Below the pieces are notes generated by a model. That model searched no databases and was not told the origin of the DNA. It worked only from the letters and a program-made list of their open reading frames with translations. DNA of 64,000 bases from Frigidibacter sp. SD6-1 (GTDB lineage Bacteria; Pseudomonadota; Alphaproteobacteria; Rhodobacterales; Rhodobacteraceae). The first letter of the stretch is position 1. Every line of letters begins with the position of its first letter. This document shows, piece after piece, positions 19,202 to 29,849 of this stretch. The translations under genes were made by a program, and so were the position numbers. The stretch covers positions 248,001 to 312,000 of the forward strand of contig NZ_JARJNR010000001.1 in NCBI RefSeq assembly GCF_030143255.1, in the 5' to 3' direction.

Positions 19202-19227
19202 CCAAAATCCTTCGCGAAGGATTTTGG
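19202..19227. terminator. Bidirectional palindromic terminator between thiolase and pyc
   Basis: A 26-bp perfect palindrome: arms CCAAAATCC and GGATTTTGG around TTCGCGAA, in the 93-bp gap of a convergent gene pair. It belongs to a family repeated at 43885, 43924, 58692 and 58716. Confidence 0.75.
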
Positions 19228-19249
19228 TCCCCGGCGTCGCGCCCGCACC

Positions 19250-22200
19250 TCAGTCGGCGAATTCGATCAGCAGGTCCTTGGCGTCGATCTGCGCGCCCGC
19301 CGCCACATGGACCGCACGCACAAGGCCCGCGCGCTCGGCATGTATACCCGTTTCCATCTTCATCGCCTCGATGGTCAGAAGCAGGTCTCCCGCAGCCACC
19401 TTCTGCCCCGCCGCGACCGAAAGGCTTGCCACAACGCCCGGCATCGGCGCGCCGATATGCAGCGGATTGCCGTCCTGCGCCTTGGGGCGGCTCGCGGTCT
19501 TGGCCTTCACCGCGCGGTTCGGAACACGGATCACGCGCGGCTGGCCGTTCAGTTCGAAGAAGACCTTGGCCTCGCCGGTATCATCGGTCTCGCCTACCGC
19601 CTGCAGCCGGATTTCCAGCGTCTTGCCCGGGTCGATCTCGACCGAGATCTCCTCGCCCGGCTGCATGCCGTAGAAGAAGGTCGGCGTCGGCAGGGTGCGG
19701 ACCGGGCCGTACTGCCGGTGGCGGCCCATATAGTCGAGGAAGACCTTGGGATACATGAGATAGCCGTTCAGATCCTCGTCATCGACCCGAAAGCCTTCAA
19801 GATCGGCCGACAGCTTGTTGCGGATCGCCTCCAGTTCCACTGGCGGCATGTTCTTGCCCGGCCGCTCGGTCGAGGGCTTTTCACCCTTGAGAACCTTCCT
19901 GACGATCCCCTCGGGCCAGCCACCCGGGGGCTGGCCGAGATTGCCCCTCAGCATGTCGGCAACCGAATCCGGGAAGGCAAGATCGACGGCGGGGTCCTCG
20001 ACCTGTTGCCGCGTCAGGTTCTGCGCGACCATCATCAGCGCCATGTCGCCCACGACCTTCGACGATGGCGTGACCTTCACGATATCGCCGAACATCCGGT
20101 TCGCGTCGGCATAGGCCTGCGCGACCTCGTGCCAGCGCTCCTCAAGCCCGAGCGAGCGCGCCTGCGCCTTGAGGTTGGTGAACTGGCCGCCGGGCATTTC
20201 GTGCAGGTAGACCTCTGAAGCCGGGGCTTCGAGGCCGCTCTCGAAGGCCCGGTACTGGTGGCGGACCGCTTCCCAATAGTTGGAGATGCGGCGGATTTCC
20301 GCGATGTCGAGGCCGGTATCGCGGTCGGTATGGGCCAGCGCCTCGACGATCGAGCCAAGGCAGGGCTGCGAGGTGCCGCCCGAGAAGGCGTCCATCGCCG
20401 CATCGACGGCATCGACACCGGCGTCGGCGGCGGCGAGGATCGTCGCGCCGGCAATGCCCGAGGTGTCATGCGTGTGGAAATGGATCGGCAGGCCGATCTC
20501 TTCCTTCAGCGCCCTGACGAGCACGCGCGCGGCGGCGGGCTTCAACAGGCCCGCCATATCCTTGAGACCTAGAACATGTGCGCCCGCCGCCTTCAGCGCC
20601 TTGCCCATGGTGACATAGTAGTTCAGGTCGTATTTCGCCCGGTCGGGGTTCAGGATGTCGCCGGTGTAACAGATCGTGCCTTCACAGACCTTTTCCTGCT
20701 CGACGACCGCGTCCATGGCGACGCGCATATTCTCGACCCAATTGAGACTATCGAACACGCGGAACACATCGATGCCGGTTTCGGCCGCCTGTTTCACGAA
20801 AAATCGAACAACATTGTCCGGGTAGTTCGTATATCCCACGCCGTTCGAGGCGCGGAGCAGCATCTGCGTCATCAGGTTCGGCATCGCCTTGCGCAAGTCG
20901 CGGAGCCGCTGCCAGGGACATTCCTGCAGGAACCGGTAGGCCACGTCGAACGTAGCGCCGCCCCAGCATTCGACACTGAAAAGACCGGGCAGGTTCGCCG
21001 CATAGGCGGGCGCCACGCGGATCATGTCGATCGAGCGCATCCGGGTCGCCAGCAGCGACTGGTGGCCATCGCGCATCGTCGTGTCGGTGATGAGAAGTTT
21101 CTTCTCAGACGCCATCCAGTCCGCGACCGCCTGCGGGCCTTTTTCTTCCAGCAGAGTCCGGCTGCCGGGCGCGGGGGCGACCACGGGCTTCGGCGCACGC
21201 GGCGCGCGGGCCTCGGCCGGGGGCTTCGCCCGACCGGCGGTTTCGGGATGGCCGTTCACCGTGATGTCGGCGATGTAGATCAGGATCTTCGTTGCCCGGT
21301 CGCGCCGCTTCCTGAAGGCGAAAAGCTCCGGTGTCGTGTCGATGAACTTGGTGGTCGCCGCGTTCGTCAGGAAGGTCGGGTGGCGCAGCAGGTTTTCGAC
21401 GAAGGCGATATTGGTGGCGACGCCCCGGATGCGGAATTCGGCGAGCGCGCGCTTCATCCGCGAAATCGACTGCTCGGGCGTCTGCGCCCAGGCGGTGACC
21501 TTCACCAGAAGCGAATCGTAATAGCGGGTGATGACCGCGCCCGAATAGGCGGTGCCGCCGTCGAGCCGGATACCGGCACCGGTCGCCGAGCGATAGGCGG
21601 TGATGCGGCCATAGTCGGGGATGAAATTGTTCAGCGGGTCTTCGGTCGTCACCCGGCACTGGATCGCGTGGCCGTTGAGATGCACGTCGGCCTGGCTCGC
21701 CATGCCGGTGGCCTCGGCGAGGGTCTTTCCTTCGGCGATCTTGATCTGGGCCTGGACGATGTCGATGCCGGTTACCTGTTCGGTGACGGTATGTTCGACC
21801 TGGACGCGGGGGTTGACCTCGATGAAGTAGAACTTGCCGCTGTCCATATCCATCAGGAATTCGACCGTTCCCGCGCATTCGTAATTCACATGGGCGCAGA
21901 TGCGGCGGCCGAGTTCGCAAATCTCGGTGCGCTGTTCCTCGGACAGATAAGGCGCAGGCGCGCGTTCGACGACCTTCTGGTTGCGGCGCTGGACGGTGCA
22001 ATCCCGCTCGTAAAGGTGATAGATGTTGCTCATCTGGTCGCCGAGGATCTGCACCTCGACATGGCGGGCGCGCAGGATCATCTTTTCGAGGTAGCCTTCG
22101 CCATTGCCGAAGGCCGCTTCCGCCTCGCGCCGCCCCTCGCGGACCTTGTCGGCGAGTTCCGCCTCGGACTGGATCGGCCGCATGCCGCGCCCGCCGCCGC

Positions 22201-22693
22201 CCCAGGAGGCCTTCAGCATCAGCGGATAGCCGATCTCGGCCGCCTGGCGCTTGATCTCTTCCATGTCGTCGCCAAGCACCTCGGTCGCCGGGATGACCGG
22301 CACACCGGCGGCGATCGCCACCCGCCGCGCGCTCGCCTTGTCGCCAAGCGCGCGCATGGTTTCGGCCTTCGGTCCGATGAAGGTGATGCCATTGGCCGCA
22401 CAGGCCTCGACGAATTCGGGGTTTTCGCTGAGGAGGCCGTAACCCGGATGGATCGCATCCGCGCCGCATTCCCTGGCCACACGGATGATTTCATCGATCG
22501 ACAGATAGGCCTGCACCGGGCCAAGCCCTTCGCCGATCCGGTAGGCCTCGTCGGCCTTGAAGCGGTGGAGCGACAGCTTGTCCTCCTCGGCATAGACCGC
22601 GACGGTGCGCTTGCCGAGTTCGGTCGCGGCCCGCATGACCCGGATGGCGATCTCGCCCCGGTTCGCTACAAGGATCTTGCGGAATTCTGCCAT
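19250..22693 (-). CDS. pyc: Pyruvate carboxylase
   Basis: 1147 aa biotin enzyme making oxaloacetate from pyruvate (anaplerosis). Order: biotin carboxylase (about 1-450, starting MAEFRKILVANRGEIA, glycine-rich ATP loop GGGGRGM), carboxyltransferase barrel (about 530-800, with DTTMRDGHQSLLATRMR), PYC/OADA domain, then the biotinyl domain with EAMKM; biotinylated Lys1112. ATG 22693 follows GGGAGGG; the frame is open for 85 more codons but those residues are not family-like. Divergent from uvrD; ends at the palindromic terminator. Confidence 0.97.
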   Translation of the reverse strand: MAEFRKILVANRGEIAIRVMRAATELGKRTVAVYAEEDKLSLHRFKADEAYRIGEGLGPVQAYLSIDEIIRVARECGADAIHPGYGLLSENPEFVEACAANGITFIGPKAETMRALGDKASARRVAIAAGVPVIPATEVLGDDMEEIKRQAAEIGYPLMLKASWGGGGRGMRPIQSEAELADKVREGRREAEAAFGNGEGYLEKMILRARHVEVQILGDQMSNIYHLYERDCTVQRRNQKVVERAPAPYLSEEQRTEICELGRRICAHVNYECAGTVEFLMDMDSGKFYFIEVNPRVQVEHTVTEQVTGIDIVQAQIKIAEGKTLAEATGMASQADVHLNGHAIQCRVTTEDPLNNFIPDYGRITAYRSATGAGIRLDGGTAYSGAVITRYYDSLLVKVTAWAQTPEQSISRMKRALAEFRIRGVATNIAFVENLLRHPTFLTNAATTKFIDTTPELFAFRKRRDRATKILIYIADITVNGHPETAGRAKPPAEARAPRAPKPVVAPAPGSRTLLEEKGPQAVADWMASEKKLLITDTTMRDGHQSLLATRMRSIDMIRVAPAYAANLPGLFSVECWGGATFDVAYRFLQECPWQRLRDLRKAMPNLMTQMLLRASNGVGYTNYPDNVVRFFVKQAAETGIDVFRVFDSLNWVENMRVAMDAVVEQEKVCEGTICYTGDILNPDRAKYDLNYYVTMGKALKAAGAHVLGLKDMAGLLKPAAARVLVRALKEEIGLPIHFHTHDTSGIAGATILAAADAGVDAVDAAMDAFSGGTSQPCLGSIVEALAHTDRDTGLDIAEIRRISNYWEAVRHQYRAFESGLEAPASEVYLHEMPGGQFTNLKAQARSLGLEERWHEVAQAYADANRMFGDIVKVTPSSKVVGDMALMMVAQNLTRQQVEDPAVDLAFPDSVADMLRGNLGQPPGGWPEGIVRKVLKGEKPSTERPGKNMPPVELEAIRNKLSADLEGFRVDDEDLNGYLMYPKVFLDYMGRHRQYGPVRTLPTPTFFYGMQPGEEISVEIDPGKTLEIRLQAVGETDDTGEAKVFFELNGQPRVIRVPNRAVKAKTASRPKAQDGNPLHIGAPMPGVVASLSVAAGQKVAAGDLLLTIEAMKMETGIHAERAGLVRAVHVAAGAQIDAKDLLIEFAD

Positions 22694-22997
22694 CGGTCCC
22701 TCCCTGGTCGCGGCGCGCACTTTAGGCATGCTGCAGCGCAGCGCAAGTGGCGTCGTGAGACTAGAGCCGCCCCGGCAAACCGCAGGCACGAAACCGGCAC
22801 TTTGCACGCGAAAGCGGCGTGGGGTCGGCGTTCCGCCGGAACAAGCCGCAGAACAGCCGGTCGGCGGCCGCTTGTCGAGCGTTTGATGCAATCCTCGCCG
22901 CACACTGGCGACGGGTGCGCAAACTGCTCGACAAGGTTTCCGGAACATTGCAAGAACTCTTCTTTAACTTTGCCGCCCGCCCCGTTATTGTCGCGCC
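22694..22997. other. Divergent control region pyc/uvrD
   Basis: A 304-bp gap with the starts of both genes. I see no gene and no convincing operator in it. Confidence 0.4.
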
Positions 22998-25367
<2,370 letters not shown>

Positions 25368-25462
25368 CGGACCCGGGCGCAAGTCAGCCCTTTTCCCAGC
25401 ACATCAAATCGGCAGACGGCGCAAGCCGCGCGATTTCATTGCCTGTTGTGAAAGGGAAAAGC

Positions 25463-25500
25463 GCGGCGATGGCCAGGGGAGGAGGAACAGCCATCGCCGC
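25463..25500 (-). terminator. Terminator hairpin closing the sRNA array
   Basis: A perfect 11-bp stem (GCGGCGATGGC on plus at 25463-25473, its complement at 25490-25500) with a loop holding CCTCCTCCCC on the minus strand, followed there by GCTTTTCCCTTT. It combines an sRNA seed loop with intrinsic termination. Confidence 0.7.
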
Positions 25501-25734
25501 AGGGATCTGTCGGCAGGGAGGAGGAAGCCGACGATCTCAGGGAACCCGTGGGTTCCTTTGGGGTAAGGGCGGCGCCCCAGGGAGGAGGAGGGGGCGCCGT
25601 CCTTATGCGCCGCGGACCCGAGGGAGGAGAAGGGTCGGCGGCGGTTCTTCTGGGGCATCAGCCCCGAAAAGGGAGGCGGTGACAGGGAGGGTAGTCACCG
25701 CCATATCCGGCCCGAGGGGGAGGAGAAGGGCCGG
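25463..25734 (-). ncRNA. CcsR-like sRNA array: tandem hairpins with CUCCUCCC loops
   Basis: Read on the minus strand directly after the DUF1127 stop, six large hairpins follow in tandem: 25734-25707, 25702-25675, 25643-25608, 25604-25565, 25536-25504 and 25500-25463. Five loops contain CTCCTCCC; the second has only ACCCTCCCT. Small loops at 25665-25652 and 25556-25541 separate them into three pairs. The last stem (11 bp perfect) runs into GCTTTTCCC and doubles as a terminator. This matches the CcsR (CUCCUCCC-motif, stress-induced) sRNAs of Rhodobacter sphaeroides, which are cotranscribed with and processed from a DUF1127 (CcaF1) mRNA. The unit number and ends here are inference. Confidence 0.8.
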
Positions 25735-25742
25735 AAATCCGA

Positions 25743-25952
25743 TCACTTACCGTAGGCGGCTTCGACGGCGACGCGCTCGATTTCCGAACGGTGCAGGCCG
25801 AGGTCGTTCAGCTCGCGGTCGTTCAGGCCGTCAAGCTCGCGCAGCGTCTGGCGGTAGATGCCATAGCGGCGGCGGCTTTCGTTCAGGCCGGCGAAGAAGG
25901 CCGAAATCCGTTCGAGGAGCGTTGCGTTGCCGCGAAGAATGGTCGTGTTCAT
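25743..25952 (-). CDS. DUF1127 protein, CcaF1-like
   Basis: 69 aa basic protein. The C-terminal half RQTLRELDGLNDRELNDLGLHRSEIER is the DUF1127 (YjiS-like) motif. GAGG lies 7 nt before the ATG. In Rhodobacter sphaeroides the DUF1127 protein CcaF1 is an RNA-binding factor that affects sRNA maturation and is encoded just upstream of the CcsR sRNAs; the same arrangement is seen here, so I infer orthology. The stop is 8 nt from the first hairpin of the array, so the mRNA and sRNAs should share a transcript. It is divergent from mrp. Confidence 0.9.
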   Translation of the reverse strand: MNTTILRGNATLLERISAFFAGLNESRRRYGIYRQTLRELDGLNDRELNDLGLHRSEIERVAVEAAYGK

Positions 25953-26223
25953 TTTGATGCCTCATCTAACTCGTTGCACGATCCGTGTCGTGCTGTTGGG
26001 ATGAAGATGCGCTTCATGCTGCAACTGCACAATCCCGGAAAAGATCAATGCCGCCATGCAGAAAATGCATACCGCTTGCTGACCTATTTTGACGCTGCGG
26101 AAACGGGTATGTAACGGTTTCGTGAAGGAAAACCGCTGCCGGGGCGGGGCTGCGACCATTTCGCCCTTGCCGAGGCAGACCGGTTGAAGCCAAGTGTTCC
26201 GCGCATAGCAAAGGATGGCTTTC

Positions 26224-27291
26224 ATGACCCCCGATCGCGACCTGATCCTCTCGGCCCTTGCGCGGATCGCGCTGCCTGACGGTGGCGATCTGGTGAGCCG
26301 CGACATGGTCCGGGCGCTGACGGTGGAAGCGGACAAGGCAAGTTTCGTGATCGAGGCTCCGTCGCCCGAGATGGCGCGCCAGATGGAACCGGTGCGTCAG
26401 GCAGCGGAGGCGGCGGTCAAAGCGCTGGGTATTGCGCGGGTTTCCGCGCTTCTGACCGCGCATGGCCCGGCGGCCAAGGCGCCGCCGCCCTCCTTGAAGA
26501 TCGGCGGCCATCCGACGCCGCAGGCAGGGCCGCAGCATGTGCCTGGCGTGGCCCGCATCCTTGCCATCGGGTCGGGCAAGGGCGGGGTTGGCAAATCGAC
26601 GGTATCCTCGAACCTCGCCGTGGCGCTGGCGCGGCAGGGCAGGCGGGTTGGCCTTCTGGACGCCGATATCTACGGCCCGTCGCAGCCGCGGATGATGGGC
26701 GTGTCGAAACGCCCGGCGTCTTCCGACGGAAAGACGATAGAGCCCTTGCACGCACATGGCGTCACGATGATGTCTATCGGGCTGATGCTGAAGGAAAACG
26801 AGGCGGTGGTCTGGCGCGGGCCGATGCTGATGGGGGCGATGCAGCAGCTTCTGAACCAGGTGGCCTGGGGCGATCTGGACGTTCTGATCGTCGATCTGCC
26901 GCCCGGCACCGGGGATGTGCAGCTGACGCTTTGCCAGAAGACCCATGTGACCGGCGCGGTCATCGTATCGACCCCGCAGGATGTGGCGCTGCTGGATGCG
27001 CGGCGCGCCATCGACATGTTCGGCAAGCTGAAGACGCCGGTCCTTGGTCTAATCGAGAACATGTCGTCCTATGTCTGCCCGAACTGCGGGCATGAGGCAC
27101 ATATCTTCGGCCATGGCGGCGTGGCGGCAGAGGCGGACAAGCTGGACGTGCCGTTCCTTGGCGAGATACCGCTGTCGCTTGATGTCCGCCTCGCCGGGGA
27201 TGCGGGTACACCGATTGCCGCGGGCGAGAGTGCCGTGTCCGAGGCCTATGCGCGGATCGCCCACCGCCTGATCGCGGGCGGCATGGCCTGA
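26224..27291 (+). CDS. Mrp/NBP35-type Fe-S cluster carrier ATPase (ApbC)
   Basis: 355 aa. An N-terminal MIP18/DUF59 domain (about 1-80) and a low-complexity linker precede a deviant P-loop [11 protein letters not shown] (about 116-126), with PPGTGDVQL and the C-terminal CPNC (Cys285, Cys288) that binds the bridging 4Fe-4S cluster. Delivers Fe-S clusters to apoproteins. ATG 26224 is preferred over 26215 because AAGG is 9 nt before it but touches the earlier ATG. Divergent from the DUF1127/sRNA locus. Confidence 0.94.
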   Translation: MTPDRDLILSALARIALPDGGDLVSRDMVRALTVEADKASFVIEAPSPEMARQMEPVRQAAEAAVKALGIARVSALLTAHGPAAKAPPPSLKIGGHPTPQAGPQHVPGVARILAIGSGKGGVGKSTVSSNLAVALARQGRRVGLLDADIYGPSQPRMMGVSKRPASSDGKTIEPLHAHGVTMMSIGLMLKENEAVVWRGPMLMGAMQQLLNQVAWGDLDVLIVDLPPGTGDVQLTLCQKTHVTGAVIVSTPQDVALLDARRAIDMFGKLKTPVLGLIENMSSYVCPNCGHEAHIFGHGGVAAEADKLDVPFLGEIPLSLDVRLAGDAGTPIAAGESAVSEAYARIAHRLIAGGMA

Positions 27292-27672
27292 CCGGTGGGG
27301 CCGGGAGGGGCCTCGTCGTCGCACTTTGTGCGCTCCTCGGGGCATCCCGACGAGAAGCGAAGCGCCCGAGGAGGTTCCCATGGGAATTCATGGGATCGGC
27401 GTGGCTCCGGCAGGGCTGTTTCGAATCATTCGCGACGAAATATCCCGCTGGATCAGGGTTTCCTGCGGGATCTTCCTTGTCTGAGGCGGCAGGAAAGCCT
27501 GCGCGCCGCTGAAATCCTCGAAACTGACGGTCCGGTATGGGAATGACGCGCCTCGGCTGGATTGATCTATATATGGTGTTCATTCGACGAATCGGCTCGA
27601 TATATCGCCCGATCGGGCGCAAATCCTAGCCGACTCCATCGTGACCCGCTCCTCCCATCGTAGAATTTCCTG
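27292..27672. other. Long non-coding stretch between mrp and the mraZ leader
   Basis: No plausible gene. It contains a copy of an imperfect intergenic repeat (27316-27378, GTCGTCGCACTTTGTGCGCTC then a CCTCGGG/CCCGAGG stem), a pair of TGGGA motifs at 27381 and 27391, and a hairpin ATCCCGC/GCGGGAT (27442-27448 with 27465-27471) that may end mrp transcription. Several AT-rich steps (TGATCTATATATGG near 27564) could hold promoters. Confidence 0.4.
27381..27395 (+). promoter_or_regulatory. TGGGA direct repeat, MraZ-box-like (distal)
   Basis: TGGGA at 27381 and again 10 bp later at 27391. MraZ binds direct repeats of TGGGN spaced by 5 nt upstream of its own gene. The 14-bp string at 27382-27395 recurs inverted at 27699-27712. 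Confidence 0.4.
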
Positions 27673-27712
27673 CGTGGGATCCAAAAATTCCTGTTGATTC
27701 CCATGAATTCCC
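27673..27712 (-). promoter_or_regulatory. MraZ-box-like repeat array upstream of mraZ
   Basis: On the minus strand GGGAAT, GGGAAT and AGGAAT occur exactly 10 bp apart (starting at 27712, 27702 and 27692), with GGATCC at 27682. The 10-bp spacing fits the TGGGN-N5 repeats bound by the MraZ ring, so autorepression of the dcw operon is plausible. It lies just upstream of the putative leader-RNA start. Confidence 0.5.
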
Positions 27713-27729
27713 GTGTCATCCCTTTCTGT

Positions 27730-27937
27730 ACCGGCAGGACGGGATCAAGACTTCGGGGCGGCAAGACCCCAAACGGCAAAAGTCAGGTTTCATACAGGCG
27801 CCCGCCCTGCCGAACCAAGAGATCCGGCGCTGTGACGAGCAGACATCCCCCCAGGTGGTCACCAGCCGGACAGACCCAGTGATGGGACGAGGGCGGCGGA
27901 TCGGGCAGTGGCAGCAGCCCGATCCGCCGTTGTCTTT
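27730..27937 (+). ncRNA. mraZ leader RNA with terminator, UpsM-like
   Basis: In Rhodobacter sphaeroides the abundant sRNA UpsM (about 206 nt) arises from the mraZ 5' UTR by partial termination. Here the mraZ leader holds an equivalent terminator: a 12-bp perfect stem at 27895-27906 and 27917-27928 followed by GTTGTCTTT, 48 nt before the mraZ start. A transcript starting just after the MraZ-box region would be about 208 nt long. The 5' end is an estimate, and primary-sequence homology was not tested. Confidence 0.5.
27895..27937 (+). terminator. Leader terminator (attenuator-like) before mraZ
   Basis: Stem GGCGGATCGGGC/GCCCGATCCGCC with loop AGTGGCAGCA, then GTTGTCTTT. The U tract is imperfect, which fits partial read-through into the dcw genes. 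Confidence 0.75.
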
Positions 27938-27984
27938 CCGGGGCCCCGCTCCGGCAAGAGGGACAGGCAAAGGAGCGCGGGCCG

Positions 27985-28488
27985 TTGGCACGCAGGTTCA
28001 GAGGGTCGGAGACGTTCAAGGTGGACGCGAAGGGTCGCGTATCCATCCCCGCCCCGTTCCGCCGCGTGATCGAAGCCTCGGACCCTGACTGGCGCGAGGG
28101 GCTGCGCCCCAATATCGTGATCGTTTACGGCGACGCCCGGCAGGATTGGCTGGAAGTCTATACGATGCGCGCGATCGAAGAGATTGACGAACAGATCGAA
28201 GACATGCAGCGCGGCTCGGCCGAACGGCTGATGCTGGAAGAGCGTATGTACGGCCAGTCGGTCGAGACCAATATCGACGACGACGGCCGCCTCGTCCTGC
28301 CGCAGAAATTGCGCGAGAAGATCGGGCTGACGTCCGAGGCCTTCTTCATCTCGGCGGGCGACTATTTCAAGATCTGGAAGCCCGAGACCTATGAGGAGCG
28401 CGCGGGCGCCCGCTCGCGGCGGTTGGCCGACCAATATCCCGACGATTTCGACCCGCGCAGCCTTCTGCCGCCGAGGACGAGGGTATGA
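27985..28488 (+). CDS. mraZ: Transcriptional regulator/division protein MraZ
   Basis: 167 aa with two SpoVT-AbrB-type domains, each with a D-x-x-x-R-type motif: DAKGRVSIP (D14-R18) and DDDGRLVLP. MraZ forms rings that bind TGGGN repeats and represses the dcw operon. The start is TTG at 27985, with AGGAG 9 nt upstream; the next in-frame ATG is far inside the domain. The C-terminal tail after [11 protein letters not shown] is basic. First gene of the dcw cluster; the stop overlaps rsmH as ATGA. Confidence 0.95.
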   Translation: MARRFRGSETFKVDAKGRVSIPAPFRRVIEASDPDWREGLRPNIVIVYGDARQDWLEVYTMRAIEEIDEQIEDMQRGSAERLMLEERMYGQSVETNIDDDGRLVLPQKLREKIGLTSEAFFISAGDYFKIWKPETYEERAGARSRRLADQYPDDFDPRSLLPPRTRV

Positions 28489-29489
28489 AGATGCCGCTGC
28501 CACGGCCCGATACACAGCCAGATGCCCCCCATGTTCCGGTCCTGCTGAAGCCGCTTCTCGAAGCGGTTTCGCCCGTTTCGGGAGTTTGGGTCGATGGCAC
28601 TTTCGGGGCAGGCGGCTATACGCGCGGCCTTCTGGCGGCGGGGGCGGACAAAGTCATTGCCATCGACCGCGACCCCTTGACCTTCCGCATGGCGCGGGAC
28701 TGGGCGGGCGCCCATGGCGCGCGGCTGGAACTGGCCGAAGGCACCTTTTCCGACCTCGACCTGATCGCCGCCGCGCCGGTCGATGGTGTCGTGCTCGACC
28801 TGGGCGTTTCCTCGATGCAGATCGACGAGGCGGAGCGCGGCTTTTCCTTCCAGAAGGACGGTCCCTTGGACATGCGCATGGGTGATGCCGGGCCGACCGC
28901 CGCCGATCTGGTGAACGGGGCCAGCGAGGCTGAACTCGCCGATATTCTCTATCATTACGGCGAAGAGCGCGCCTCGCGCCGCATCGCCCGCGCCATCGTC
29001 GCGGCCCGTCCCTTCACGACGACATTGCAGCTTGCCAGGGTCGTGGAAAGCTGCCTGCCGCGCCCCAAGCCCGGGCAAAGCCATCCGGCGACGCGCACCT
29101 TCCAGGCGCTTCGCATCGCGGTGAACGATGAATTCGGCCAGCTTGAAGCCGGGCTGGCGGCAGCGGAACGGGCGCTGAAACCGGGTGGACGGCTCGCGGT
29201 CGTGACCTTCCATTCGCTCGAAGACCGCGTGGTGAAGCGCTTCTTCCAGATGCGGTCGGGCGCCGAGGGGCAGGGCAGCCGCCATGCGCCCGCCCGGGCA
29301 GAGGCACGCCCGGCCTTCATGATGATCACCCGCAAGGCGATCGGCCCGGATGCGGAGGAACTGGCCGCGAACCCCCGGTCGCGCTCGGCCAAGTTGCGCG
29401 TTGGCCGGCGGACCGATGCACCTGCGGGGCAGGCCGATGCCGCCAGCCTGGCGCTGCCGCGCCTGCCGCAAAAGAAGAAAGGACGCTGA
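28485..29489 (+). CDS. rsmH: 16S rRNA m4C1402 methyltransferase RsmH (MraW)
   Basis: 334 aa SAM-dependent enzyme that N4-methylates 16S rRNA C1402. It begins with [13 protein letters not shown], then the SAM loop [20 protein letters not shown], and the late [15 protein letters not shown] and [12 protein letters not shown] motifs. Overlaps the mraZ stop by 4 nt and lies 3 nt before ftsL. Confidence 0.96.
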   Translation: MKMPLPRPDTQPDAPHVPVLLKPLLEAVSPVSGVWVDGTFGAGGYTRGLLAAGADKVIAIDRDPLTFRMARDWAGAHGARLELAEGTFSDLDLIAAAPVDGVVLDLGVSSMQIDEAERGFSFQKDGPLDMRMGDAGPTAADLVNGASEAELADILYHYGEERASRRIARAIVAARPFTTTLQLARVVESCLPRPKPGQSHPATRTFQALRIAVNDEFGQLEAGLAAAERALKPGGRLAVVTFHSLEDRVVKRFFQMRSGAEGQGSRHAPARAEARPAFMMITRKAIGPDAEELAANPRSRSAKLRVGRRTDAPAGQADAASLALPRLPQKKKGR

Positions 29490-29492
29490 GCC

Positions 29493-29849
29493 ATGCGCGG
29501 CTTCATCCTCACGCTCTTCGCGACCTCGCTCATCGCGCTCGGCTTCTGGGCCTACCGCGAGAATTACCGGACCCAGGCGGAACTTGCCGAGGTGCGCAGC
29601 CTGCGGATCGAGATCGGCGAACTGAAGGAAAGCCTGTCGGTCCTGAACGCCGAATGGGCCTATCTGAACCGGCCCGACCGGCTACGCGCGCTCGCCGATC
29701 TGAATTTCGAACGGCTGGGCCTTCTGCCGCTGGCGCCGGAACAGTTCGGCGACGTCGCCCAGATCAGCTATCCCGCGACCGAGATGCCGTCGCTTGAACC
29801 GATCACCGACCCGATTTCTACCGTTGCCGCGCTGGAAAAGACGCCATGA
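29493..29849 (+). CDS. ftsL: Cell division protein FtsL
   Basis: 118 aa bitopic membrane protein. One transmembrane helix at about residues 3-20 and a periplasmic coiled coil (about 25-65, LAEVRSLRIEIGELKESLSV region). FtsL works with FtsB and FtsQ to activate FtsW/FtsI. Identified by position between rsmH and ftsI plus topology, since FtsL sequence is poorly conserved. The stop overlaps ftsI as ATGA. Confidence 0.85.
   Translation: MRGFILTLFATSLIALGFWAYRENYRTQAELAEVRSLRIEIGELKESLSVLNAEWAYLNRPDRLRALADLNFERLGLLPLAPEQFGDVAQISYPATEMPSLEPITDPISTVAALEKTP

Noticed and set aside
25463-25734. Plus-strand reading of the purine-rich loops as a CsrB/RsmY-type GGA sponge or repeated ribosome sites
   Set aside because: The neighbouring DUF1127 gene and terminal U tract are both on the minus strand, where loops become CUCCUCCC as in CcsR sRNAs.
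27292-27984. RNase P RNA or a protein gene upstream of mraZ
   Set aside because: The conserved RNase P 5' GAGGAAAGTCC block is absent and short frames there have no ribosome site or recognisable product.
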